Shown here: one piece after another, positions 39,401 to 50,700 of the stretch | Position numbering within the stretch: the first letter of the stretch is position 1 | Layout of the letters: the number at the start of each line of letters is the position of its first letter | From: Cruorifilaria tuberocauda | Lineage: Eukaryota; Nematoda; Chromadorea; Rhabditida; Onchocercidae | DNA length: 64,000 nucleotides | Direction of reading: 5' to 3' | Assembly (NCBI GenBank): GCA_013365365.1 | Contig: JABVXU010000018.1 | Span: 310,001 to 374,000 of the forward strand | Made by a program: the position numbers and the translations under genes | The notes under the pieces: generated by a model | Told to the model about the DNA's origin: nothing | Database searches by the model: none | Seen by the model: the letters and a program-made list of their open reading frames with translations, nothing else

Positions 39401-41596
39401 GAAAGGGAGGCTAATCGAAGAAGCAATGAATGGAGAGATGTCAAAATCGATCGGAGGTCATCTCTCACATTCAAATATCAATTTGTTGCAGTAAAAATGA
39501 CAAATCCACTCTTCTTTTACATCTCAACAATACTCATTCGATCGATAAGATAATCAATGATTCGGAATGAGCGAAAAGTTTGTAATTTTTTTTGTTGCAG
39601 AAAAATTCAAAAGGAAGTCGTTTATCACTGAAAATCTGCTAGAAAAGATATATTATTTTTGATTCAGTCAAATAAATGAGAAATTTTTAATAGTTTATTT
39701 AAAATTTTCTTAATTTAAAGGAAGTTTTCTTGAGGAAGAATAATTTTATTCTTAATTAATTGATTAATATGCTATCCTTGAAAAGAATGAACGAATCATT
39801 TGAATTCTTTCCCATTTTTTTTAGCATAAATTATTTTAAGGCTTAATTTAAAATGCTAATTGATAAATCTCTGTTCGATCAATTTTGCACTATTTGATAT
39901 TAATAACAATAACAACAACAAAAATACGTATAAACAAACTTCTACAATATAATACTGATAACTAACATCTTTTGTTATATATGATCAGATTTCACTGATC
40001 TTATCAGACATTTTTAACTATTTGATATTACTATAAGATTTTATTAAGTGTTGATGCACTATAAAGTATAATTATTAATTTAATTTTCCGTGCTTTATTC
40101 AATAATCAAACTTCCAATTCACTTTTATAAAATTTATCATTCATATTAAGCAGTCTATTGTGAATGTATTATAATTTTACCAAATATGATTGTCACTAAA
40201 TGTGTTTATCGTTGTTGCTGGATGAAATTTGAATTAATGAAAATCACATCAGTTATGATAAATTGGATCAATGAAATGAATAATGTTTGATGAGATGAAA
40301 TTAAGGACATATATTGATTGGTTGATTGATTAATGTGAATTTTCAATATGAGATGAGATAATAATATTTACTGTTATTAGAAAATATTATACTACCTTAT
40401 TTTCTCATTTTCTTTTAAAATCAATCAAATTGATAAAAATTTTATTTCTTACCTCTTTCTTTTTTTTATGATACTTTTGTAATTTTTTGATTTGGTAATA
40501 CGTGTTTGTTAGTTTAATAAAAATCTTTTCTTCTCTTTATGAAATATTTAAAAGAGAATGAGAAAATAAAGTAATATATTTTCTAGTGATAGTGATCATT
40601 ATTATTTCATGTTACTTTTTGATTTAGATGAAAATATTCAATCATTTTATGGATTGGATCCATTCTTCACTCCTCTCTATGAATATGTGTCCGTGTATGT
40701 TTGAGTATATTCGAAGAGTTAAATTGACTTTTTAAACTTCTCGAAGTATTCTTGAGAAAGATAGAAAGAAAAAAAAAGGAAAAATGCATTTTCGCATTGA
40801 TGAGAAGATGGATGAAAGTGAGGAAAAGTCATATTGAATTGAGAGTCTTTTTTTTTCTTACCACTTTTTATATATTTTTTCTAACTCTTTGGCTAGAATT
40901 TAACATGTTTTTTCTTTTTTTCTGTTTAAAAGTTGTTTTCTGCTATCCATAAAGGCCACAAAAATTTCTACTAAGCAATTAAAGTAGAAAGAGAGAGAGA
41001 GAGAGGGGAAGAGAAAAAAACTAAAGAATTTACAACTCTCTCTCTCTTTTTTCTTGTGATATATTTTAGATGAAAAGAAATTCTTCAGAACTAAAGAAAA
41101 AATGTTACCACCTGAAAATATCGAAAACTTTAGACAGTTGGATCCCTCTATATTTCTCTTATAATAATAACAACAGCAACAAAGAAGCAAAGAAGATTCA
41201 TCTTATTTGATTTATTTTTATCAAATTTCAAATATATTTCTGATCTCATTTGTTATTTAATCGAAATATTTACTGAGAGAAAAAAAGAATTTCTCGACTA
41301 ATATTGATATGTATTTTACTAATAATAAGTAAAGTTAGTCGAGAAAAAAAAATTCTTTTTCCCACTCTTTTTGATTTAATTTTTTTTTTCAGTGCTTGTT
41401 CATTAGTTGAGAATGTGATTTCTTTCTGCACTTTGATAAGTAAGAAGTATAAATATAATGTTATTTCTCATTTATTTCTCTTATCATAAATGAGATAGAT
41501 TTTTTATCAGTTTGGATTTAAAGTTAATATGACGAGGGAAAAAGAAGGTAAGCAATGATTGTTTGCGAGAAATAAGAATTGTGTGGTAAATGCTAC
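33471..41596. other. AT-rich non-coding stretch
   Basis: No gene is recognised in this 8-kb interval. It contains a GC-richer patch at 35190-35270 with direct GTCCGTGTA repeats, GA tracts at 36340-36392 and 40989-41010, and a 22-bp-arm hairpin at 41278-41362. Open frames are AT-driven or low complexity. Confidence 0.5.
36340..36392. repeat. (GA)n / GGGAGA microsatellite
   Basis: A perfect GA run followed by GGGAGA units, in otherwise AT-rich sequence. Confidence 0.9.
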
Positions 41597-41641
41597 CGCC
41601 ATCGTCATCGCCATCGCCATCGCCATCGCCATTACCGCCAC
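41597..41641. repeat. (GCCATC)n hexanucleotide repeat
   Basis: Roughly six GCCATC/GTCATC units. The opposite strand reads GDGDGD. Confidence 0.9.
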
Positions 41642-41869
41642 TTATTACTAATATTAATAAAATGCTTAAAAGGCGCAATACAATTGTTTGTTATTATCGC
41701 TGTTGTCAACTACCGCCAATGATTTGCTGCTATACGGGCATGCTGCAATCAACTACGCTCTCTTTAAACTAAAGCTTTATAAAAGGGCTTCAAAAAGACT
41801 TCATTGAACATTAACGATGAAGCAGAAAAGCTAAAAGGAGATTTTGGACTGACTACTGATTTTGAAAAG

Positions 41870-41895
41870 ACACACACACACACACACACACACAT
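41870..41895. repeat. (CA)n microsatellite
   Basis: About 12 perfect CA dinucleotides. Confidence 0.95.
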
Positions 41896-42181
41896 ACATC
41901 TGTCTGCTGATATATGTGTATGCGACAGGACAGGGATTGCTGGTTGTCCGAATAGACGGACGATTGTTGGTTGGTTGGTTGGTTTTCGATAGTTTTGTTG
42001 AATGTGAAAAAAGAAATCTTCGAGAAGATATTTATGTATAGATGGATTGAAAAGTAGTATTTATAAAATGCTTTTCTTTCCTTTCCTTTTCGTTTCATTT
42101 CTTCTTTTAGGCTCATTTTTCCTTAAGGCATTTCTTCATGGAAGCTATATAAGATAAGAAAAGAAACGAAGTGTACACGTG

Positions 42182-42215
42182 TACATACATACATACATAT
42201 ATATATATATAGATG
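42182..42215. repeat. (ACAT)n/(AT)n microsatellite
   Basis: Tetranucleotide ACAT units pass into an AT run, directly after the palindrome TGTACACGTGTACA at 42172-42185. Confidence 0.85.
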
Positions 42216-43582
42216 TATGTATAAGGAAATTTTGTTTATAACTATTAAATAATGATTGATTGATAGAAATAATTGAAATAATTATTGTCTGATTATTATC
42301 TTTTAAGCTATAATTGTTATTATGATTGATTATTTTGTATTTTTTGATTTCTCATAGTTTTAGTGATATATGTATTGAAATTTTGCATGCATCAATCTAT
42401 ATAGTTAAGTGTTAAATAGGATAGATAGGAAGAGTGATAATTTTGAAGCGGAAATATTATCGAGAAATTGTAAAGACAATTATTAGTGATAACAACTCTC
42501 TTGTTGATGATGAAATTGAAGATAAAAGTATTGTTAGTTAGATAGTTTTTTTTTATCAGATGTTATTAATGTTTTTATGGATTAAATCAAATTACAGACA
42601 CAATAATTTTATTCGTTGTAAATTATTCCTTAATAAAAAAAGAAAAAGCTAACTCATTTTAGAATAATTATATCGATATAAGCAGAGCATAAAATGAATT
42701 TAGAAGATTTCACCTGTCAGTTATTTTTCACAAGTAAACTTTCATAATTAAAGAAAAAGTTAGAATTGCAACGAAGTAGAAATTGTTTTAATTCGACATG
42801 TTGCTTTTAATAATAGACTAATTGACTAAATGCTCTATATGATATGATATGATAACATGAATGTGAGAGGTGAAATGAATTACTTCAATTATGTAAACAA
42901 TACAGATTGTTGTGTCATCTTCCGATACTCCTTTTATCCTATTTCATGCGTTTTTCCTCTTCCCTTTTCCGCCTTAAGCAATGAGTTAGTTAGTTTGGAT
43001 CGAATAACAAAAGGTTACTTAATAACAGGTTGCCTTCATCCTTCCTTTCACAACTCCTCTCTCCCTCTCCCTCTCCCTCTCCCTCTCAGTGTCCAAAAAT
43101 TTTGGAAGCATAATGAGCAGTGCTGTGATGTGGTGGTGGTAATGTCACTAACGATGAAAGGAGCAGGTGGATTGTTGCAGGAGCTGCCGGTATATTGCCC
43201 TCTTTTACGTCCTCCTATTCCAACTTCAGCAAATTTCACTAAATTGTAATCCAATCTCTTTACGCCGGATCTTTATCATCTATCTCTCTCCCTGTCTCTG
43301 TGTCCTTCTGTATGTGTATATGCGCATGTATGTGTATGTGTATGTGTGTACGTGCATTTCAGGCATATATTGATATCATCGTCATCATTGGTGGCTATTA
43401 AAATTAGGGACATATGTGTCTACTACTACTACTTTTAGCTTCTCTCTCTTTTCTTTTTATATAGCTATTGCGGGAATGTAATTGTAGTATATTAGTAGTA
43501 GTAGTAACTAAGTAACTAATGATTTAAATTTTTTAACATAAGTTATCATTTGAATTTATCAAGTTAATTTTTATTAGAATAG
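42216..43582. other. Non-coding stretch with simple repeats
   Basis: Holds a (CTCCCT)n tract at 43054-43088 and a TATGTG-type tract at 43311-43352. A 130-codon plus-strand open frame at 42857-43249 crosses the CTCCCT repeat and has no recognisable domain, so it is not called as a gene. Confidence 0.5.
43054..43088. repeat. (CTCCCT)n hexanucleotide repeat
   Basis: About five units of CTCCCT. Confidence 0.85.
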
Positions 43583-43768
43583 TTACGGGACATTAGATGT
43601 CGAATACCGGTTGATCGCGGTATATTTGCAGCATTCCTAGAGCAACGGCTATTATTGATGGAATCAATCATGAAGATTATTGACAAAAAAAATACAGCTG
43701 ATGTTTCTATGGGCGCTCCTGGTGTAATTGATTCAGAATGTTACCGATTGCTGCGTAATAATCAGTAG
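43583..43768 (+). other. 61-codon open segment of unknown origin, faintly chorismate-mutase-like
   Basis: Codons from TTA at 43583 stay open to the TAG at 43766, in sequence noticeably less AT-rich than its flanks. The reading begins LRDIRCRIPVDRGIFAAFLE and continues with QRLLLMESIMKII, then a Gly-Ala-Pro turn and SECYRLLRNNQ. The helix spacing (LR..R...DR.I...LEQR..L.E.I) recalls the AroQ chorismate mutase fold, whose members end in a similar Arg/Leu-rich helix, but no catalytic set is clearly present. There is no good start codon; an ATTAGAATAG acceptor-like string precedes it. It could be a relic of transferred bacterial DNA, an orphan last exon, or chance. I do not assign a function. Confidence 0.3.
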
Positions 43769-44766
43769 ATCAGATCAACAAAACTCACCTGTATATGTAT
43801 GTATTATAAATATATTCACTTCCTTCTAAGACTGCAAAAATTTCGCTTTTTTTTTCGCTTTAACGTTTTGTTTTTTAAAGAAATAAGTAATTCTTTAAAA
43901 ATAATTTTAAGTTACATAGTATTTCTTGCATACTATTAAGATAGAGTATCACTAATGCACTTTCTTGGGATAATTTCTAGTTTTTCTTCTCTTTTCAAAA
44001 AGATTAATAGTCACAATTTTGCAATAATTTGAATGTCAAATTTTTGTATGACTGTCAGAATTGTACTTTTTAGAATTCGATGAAAATAATTACATATTTA
44101 CTTATATTCAGATATCATCCATTCTCATCTCGAAAACTCTTCTTTTCCTTTCATATTAGTGCAAATAAAATATATTCAAAGTTTTACCATATCTGCTCAT
44201 TTGTACTTTTGTGACATCTGTGAATTTTGAACAAAAAGCTAACATTTCATTTGTGAGAAGTGTAATTAAAGATTTTTTTTTGATAACTGGGTGATTCATA
44301 CTATATACCTCGTTTTCATCCTTACGGCCACAGCCAGTCTTTCTAGTTCATATGGTGATATAAAATAAAGCTCAATATTTATCATCTCTTCAAAGTTTTC
44401 AAATAACATGAGTGAAAGATGGACGAATAACATAATCTGCACAGTCTAAATTACTTTTTTTGAGTAAAAAAAGGTCAAAAAATATTGGTCTCTTTTTTTA
44501 TCATATTTCAAATCTAGCTTATTGCTAGAGAACAGATTACCTCTTTTGGATGGCAAAGATATTAAGTATTTATCTTCTGTCCATTAATCTAAATTACATA
44601 TGGTGATCATAAAAAGGGATATAGCAAGAGGTCATCGTATAACTATGTCGAGCTCTTATTCATTTATTTTTCTTCGATGATATCAGTCAATAATTTTCAA
44701 TCCCTGAATCACTTTAGAAAATTCTGAAAAGAATAATATGCTTTATTTCATCAAATTTTGTAAGTG
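43769..44766. other. Upstream region of the BAZ2 gene
   Basis: About 1 kb of AT-rich sequence before the BAZ2 acceptor. It should contain the promoter, but no element can be picked out with confidence. Confidence 0.4.
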
Positions 44767-44779
44767 CTTTTTTTAGGAA
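44767..44779 (+). promoter_or_regulatory. Acceptor / probable spliced-leader site of the BAZ2 gene
   Basis: CTTTTTTTAG ends at 44776, only three bases before the ATG at 44780. Such a short leader is typical of nematode mRNAs receiving a trans-spliced leader. An ordinary acceptor after an untranslated exon would look the same. Confidence 0.55.
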
Positions 44780-47700
44780 ATGGGCGATCAGGCACAACAG
44801 AATTTCTTGGCATTGTTAGCCGCTCAAGCAGCTACACAGAACAATATGCCCATGGGTTTACTTTTTCCAAATCTGAATTTTAGTATGACAAATACAGTTG
44901 ACATGATGTTTTGGAATATGGCACAATTGTCACAACCAGGACTGTTGTTGCAACAGCAGCAACAACCACAAGAATCTTTTGAAGAGGTGTTGAGAAGAAT
45001 GGCTACTACAAATGCAAGATCGGCTAATATCGTTACTGGTATGTTATATCGTGTTATTGTTTTAGCCAGAAACAGATAATTCAGATTTAAGGTATTTCAG
45101 ATGATGTTTATAGTTATTGTTTTGGTTGAATTGGATTCATAAAATATCCGATATTTCTGAGATTTAACGGCTCAAAATTATGAGGAAGTTTTGTGTTGAA
45201 ATTGGAGTGATTTTCGATTTTTAATTAAGCGGAGTCTTTTCAGGTAGACAACAAACTAATCGTGATACTGATAATGTAGACAACAACGAGTCAACATTGC
45301 GACCACCTGGGCATTTTATTCCTGACGTAGCTTCTACTTCTTCTGCGCATATTGGTATTCCAACTTCTTCCTTTCCTGATTCTCCAACAAAAGGTTTGGA
45401 ACCGGGTGAAATACCGAAGCGGAGGTAGGACTTGTTTGAAGTTGGATATTTTTTTTCCTATAAAATTTCTGTATTCATAGTTGTTTATTTTAATGAATTT
45501 TCTCAATAATGTTTCACGGGGAGAAGTGATGACTCCAAAATTGAAAATTCACAACTTTTCAAATTACTTTCCATTCACGTGAATCGTTTGTACTCAAAGA
45601 ATTGAAAGCTTTCAGATACAAAATTTATGGGCTTTTGTTTTTCTAGAGATGGTAATAGAACAAGAAATGGTATGTCTTCGCAGCTATCACCTTCATCATC
45701 ATCATCACCATCATCAACTGGCGGCGTATCATTGAATTCAAATCTGTTAGAAGCATCGGCTCGTTGCTATGCTGCAATTGCAGCTTCAGCTTCGCAGCAG
45801 CAGCAACAGCAACAAAATGATCTTATTGCTGCCGTTTTACAAAGTGCTGTTAATTATGAGAAGGCTAGAGCTCGAGCTGCAAGTACCAATACTGTCACCA
45901 ACGCTTCTGCCAGTGGTAGCGGTAGTGGTACTTATATGTTGAAGAGAACTGCAATGAATCATCCGAATGCTAGCACTGGTTTAAAGCAAGTTTCATTTTA
46001 CTTGTCATTGCTTAAAAATTATTTGAAAATCGATAACTGTATGATTTTCGATATCTATTTAAAACGTTGTTTTGTGTTGCAGTGGAAGAGAGAAAAAATC
46101 ATAGGTCATAAAAACAAAATTAGTTGAGAAAATGGAATTTTATAGTTATCATTACCAGTCTCTTTAGCAGTATTTGCCGAAAAGAGGAAAATTATCGATC
46201 GTGTGCGGTATCTGCGAAAGGTTCTCACGAATCAATGCTAACATCATCGTCATCATCATCATCATCGGCTAGATTTACTGATTCGCCTTTGGATTTATCA
46301 TTTCATAAATCAAGAAACGGTGCAACAGGGGAGCGTAGTCGTATTTTTAGTGAACATACCAGCGGTGCGGATTCCGATGGTTCAAGAAAGCGTACGCAAG
46401 CTGATGCGGCTTTGATACGAATACCGTTGAAATCTGGGTACTTGTTTCGACTCTTACGTTAAACGTTAAATTTTTGTTCATTTAATGTTTTTGGAATTCA
46501 GGCAATAAATTAGCAAATTGCATGTTAAATTATCTCTTTTCACTCAATTTTTTACTTCTCTTTAATGTATATAGAGGGGTATCCAGAGCTGTTCTAATTC
46601 TCAATTCTGCTTAATATTTATGATATCCCAAGAGGCTCCCTGATGTCATCTGTTTAGCTTTTTGTTTTACCGTAGCAACCTTTTAGTTCTCACTGATATT
46701 TAAAATGTTTTTTTAATTAGAGCATATGTAATTCTTTATCAAACACATATATTCAGAAAAGAATCAAATGACTTGACTTCCTAAGCTAATTAGTAAGAAA
46801 TCTCAAGTTATCGGGACGTATATTTATTTTTCGTTCGATCAGTAATGGTCTACTTCGATTAAAAATAGGCTACGTAATGCACTAGAAACTAGAAGATCTC
46901 TGAACTTAATCTTTTAGAATTCCTTATCTTTTTGCTGTTTCAGCTGGCGGCGTCAGACTTGCATCCGGACAATAAGTGCCAGCGGAGTTCGAGGTGATGT
47001 TATTTACTATGCACCATGTGGTAAAAAACTTGGTTCATATGCTGAAGTAACGCGGGTATGTGTTTAGTATAATGTGCATGTTTATATTATTTTAGTTTTA
47101 AATTCGATATTTAACTATAGTTTAAAGTTTAGAAAAATTCGGAACTTTATTGGGAACTTTTCTAAGTTGAAAATAAGAACGAAAAATTATAATGATTCAA
47201 ATTGAAGTGTTACTCTTACTTCATTTTCAGTATCTAACAAAGAAAAATATCAAAGACATCGGCAGAGAAAATTTCAGCTTTAGTTGCAAAGTTATTGTTG
47301 GCGAATATATCTTATTCAAAGATGATGAAGATGGTTCGAAGGTGGGTATATGATTTCATTTAATTGTTGCGGTTTGATTCTCTGTTTCATTCTCGTGATC
47401 TTTTTGAACAGCCATTTTGTTATCTTTCTCTTGCTAATTTTTTAGGTTCCCGATAGAGTATCGGAGGAAAGAATATTGGCTGAAATTGCTAACTGTTCCG
47501 CTACTAATACTGTTCGCAGAACATCTGGTGCTCATGTTAAAGCAACTCTTTCTTCGGGAACAATCGATTCTTCTGGAACAGTTGGTAAGTTTAAATTTTC
47601 AGCTTAATAAGTTTTTTATTTTGTTTGGCATCAGATTATATTGGTAATTTAAATGATAAACTGAAGACTAATGTGGTTTGATATTTCAGCTTGTTCAATA

Positions 47701-50700
47701 TGTAGTATCACAATCACTGAAAGTACAGCACCAGACACATTTGACATTCATGATTTTGAATCCAGGTATCTGAGGAATTTATGATTCATTTTAAATTCGA
47801 TTTCAGCCTTATCAGCTGATAAGAATTTAGCGAAATTGACTGATGATAATACACTGAAGCAGCTGCATCGGCAGTTTCTGCGGCGTCAAGGAGAGCAACA
47901 AATGTATGCGCAATTACTGCTTACCTTTGTGAGTTTCTTCCGAAAGTTTACTTCCCTTAATTTTTCCGAACTAAAAGTTTTAAAATTGCACTTTCAATAA
48001 TCTAAATAAAAGTTTACATGCAAGCTAGCTTGGATAATAATATTTGTACCTAAATTAGGCCACATAAACTTGTTACTTGAATCGAACTATAATGTAAATG
48101 TAATAATTCTGGAGATCAGGGAGACATTTTTGTGATTTTTTAAACAGAACTGATTGATTATGATACTGATATTAATATTTCACAAAATTCAAGTGTGATC
48201 ATAATCCCATATAATTATAAGAATATGCACTGCTTAGAATAAATGGATGTTCGTGGTAATAAGGAAGAAATAAGAGAATACGGAATTAGATTATATTAGA
48301 AACTCTATTTAAACATTTATCGAATCATTTGATTATATCATTTAATCATTTTGTTTTATCTCTTCATTTATTTATTGTATTTGATTTTTTTGTTTGATTA
48401 CAGGGCCAGCACGTTCAACAACGTCAATTTCATCATCAACATCAACAACAACAAAAACAATCTCTAGTTATTACAGAAGAAGGACAATCAACACGTGAAG
48501 CAGAACCTGAAATTAAGAGACTTAAAGTGCATTTTCATTTCTTAATTTTCTTTATGTGATTTCAAACTAAGCTAGATGATCATCCTCTTGATTTTAATTG
48601 AAATTAAGCCTCCTCAAAAATCGCCCTAATATTATATAATTTTAGTTAGATCAGTCTGAGTCAACACCACAACACACAACACCTTCAGTGATATCGGTTA
48701 CAACTCCCATCATTACTACTACTGCTACTAATATTGTGTCTTCTCATACTGTTATCCCTGCCACCACTGCTACTGTTGCCGCCTGTAATGCTGTAGAAGG
48801 AAAGCTACTAAAGCTAGAACTGAGTGAAGAAGAGAAACAGGAAGAACGTTTGAAAGCTCTTCGATTACCGACAGATGATCTCTTGATCGAGGAAGCGCGG
48901 GTTTGTGCATTCAGTAAATTTAATTAATTATTTACAGAACTGGAAATTCAAAATCTCTTTATAATTTTATCGGAATCTCAAATTTTTAAATTCGGGATTT
49001 TAAAGTTTTGGCTTTATTTTTGGGTCATATATCTCTTAAAACTTTTGTTTTTAGAAATTGCCCACGCTTGACTCCATCGAAAATCTCACTGTTAGTGCAT
49101 CGACATTTGCTAATGTTTTAATGGTTGATGAATTTGTACGTAATTTCGGTCATGTTTTGAAAATTGGTGAGTTAATCTTTTATATTTTAAATTCTTCCTA
49201 TTCAAAAATCATTATATACGAAATGTGCTCAGAACTCCTGGATATTTTTATCAAAAAAAATAAATAAATTTTATGAAATTTAAGATCTAAACGCAGTACC
49301 AACGCTAAACGAGTTCCTGGCAGGTCTACAAAACCATCCAAATCATCTCAAAAGTTTCCTGTTACTTACTAAAATTTTACTGCAACTGGTGCTCGAATAT
49401 CCTGGACTGCCATCAGGGATTGCTGGGCGAACTCCTCTCGGACAAGCACTTAAAGATGTGGGCGTCCATCGAGAAAATTATTCAGAGTTGTTAAAGATGT
49501 TTCTTTTATCACGTGATGAAGAAGGGAAAAAGGTATTGTTGGCTTATATTTCAGTTTGCATATTAATTTTTCTTTTAAATTCGTCTCTGCCATTTGCATT
49601 ATCTTTTTAATCGCTAAATTCGTCCTGATCACTTTGGTGCCAAACTTAAAAATCAAACTTTATCTTTGATATTTCAATGGGCTAATTAATTTCAGCTGGG
49701 TTCCAAATTGGAGTGCTGCTCGTTTGAATGTTTAGATCCAGAATCAAAAGCCGCAATATTAGCTTTTCTGTGCAACGAACTGCTGTACTGTCGCAACGTT
49801 GTTCGTGATATTGAGTCAAATATGGAAGAAATGACACGTTTAAAAGGTGAAAAGTGGCTACGTGAAGGTAAATCACGTGCTTTGCGAGCAGTGCAGACAA
49901 GAAAGCGAGTGGCATTAAGACGAGTAAGTTTGGATTTTTTCAGACGTAGTCGCTACCTGTTTTTCTGTCCCTCTACTATTATATGAATTGTTCAGTTTTC
50001 TGAAAAAACAAACAACATATTTGTCTTTTTCTGCTTTTAAATTCATTTGTTGGAGATATACCCAAAACCTGGTTAATGACCCTCTGAACATCATTTTGCA
50101 GCTGAGGCATGATATCAGAGATGATGATGCCTCATCTAGTCGAGCTGGTACTCCTGGTTCGGAGCCTTCTGATGTTTCTGAGGAAGTGGAACCGGCATTA
50201 CAACCATCACGGTTGAAAGCACTTACTCCAGGACTTGGCCAGTGCGATGTTTTAACTGAAGAGGTTGAAAATTGGAGATGGCTGAAAATTCATAAATTCT
50301 AAGATTAAGATTTGAAGTTCTTGGAATTATTTTTTGCGTTTTGTTTGGAAATCGTTTGTGTTCACAAAAACCTCTGTATATTGGCATGTGTTGTTGCATG
50401 CTGAAACCACTTCTATTTTGTGTTCAGGGTTCTTCCAAGCTAGTGGCGTCAAAAATAATAATTACTCATTAACTATTCCAGGAGGAGGCAATGACCGTTG
50501 ATGAACTGGATGAATATATCGGAAAACTGAACAGTGAAGCGGAAGAGTTACGTGAAAGACATAACACATTGATCAATCATGTACGCATTCTACCTATTGG
50601 ACAGGTATGATAGGTGGACAGTTTTTTGAAATTTTGAGAAAAGATAAAAAGCGGAACTAATCTCTGTAAAGTGAAGCAATAATGTATTTTTATTGCTAGA

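Noticed and set aside
42857..43249. 130-codon plus-strand open frame
   Set aside because: It crosses a CTCCCT repeat, has no recognisable domain, splice partner or conserved motif, and the overlapping minus frame is similarly open.
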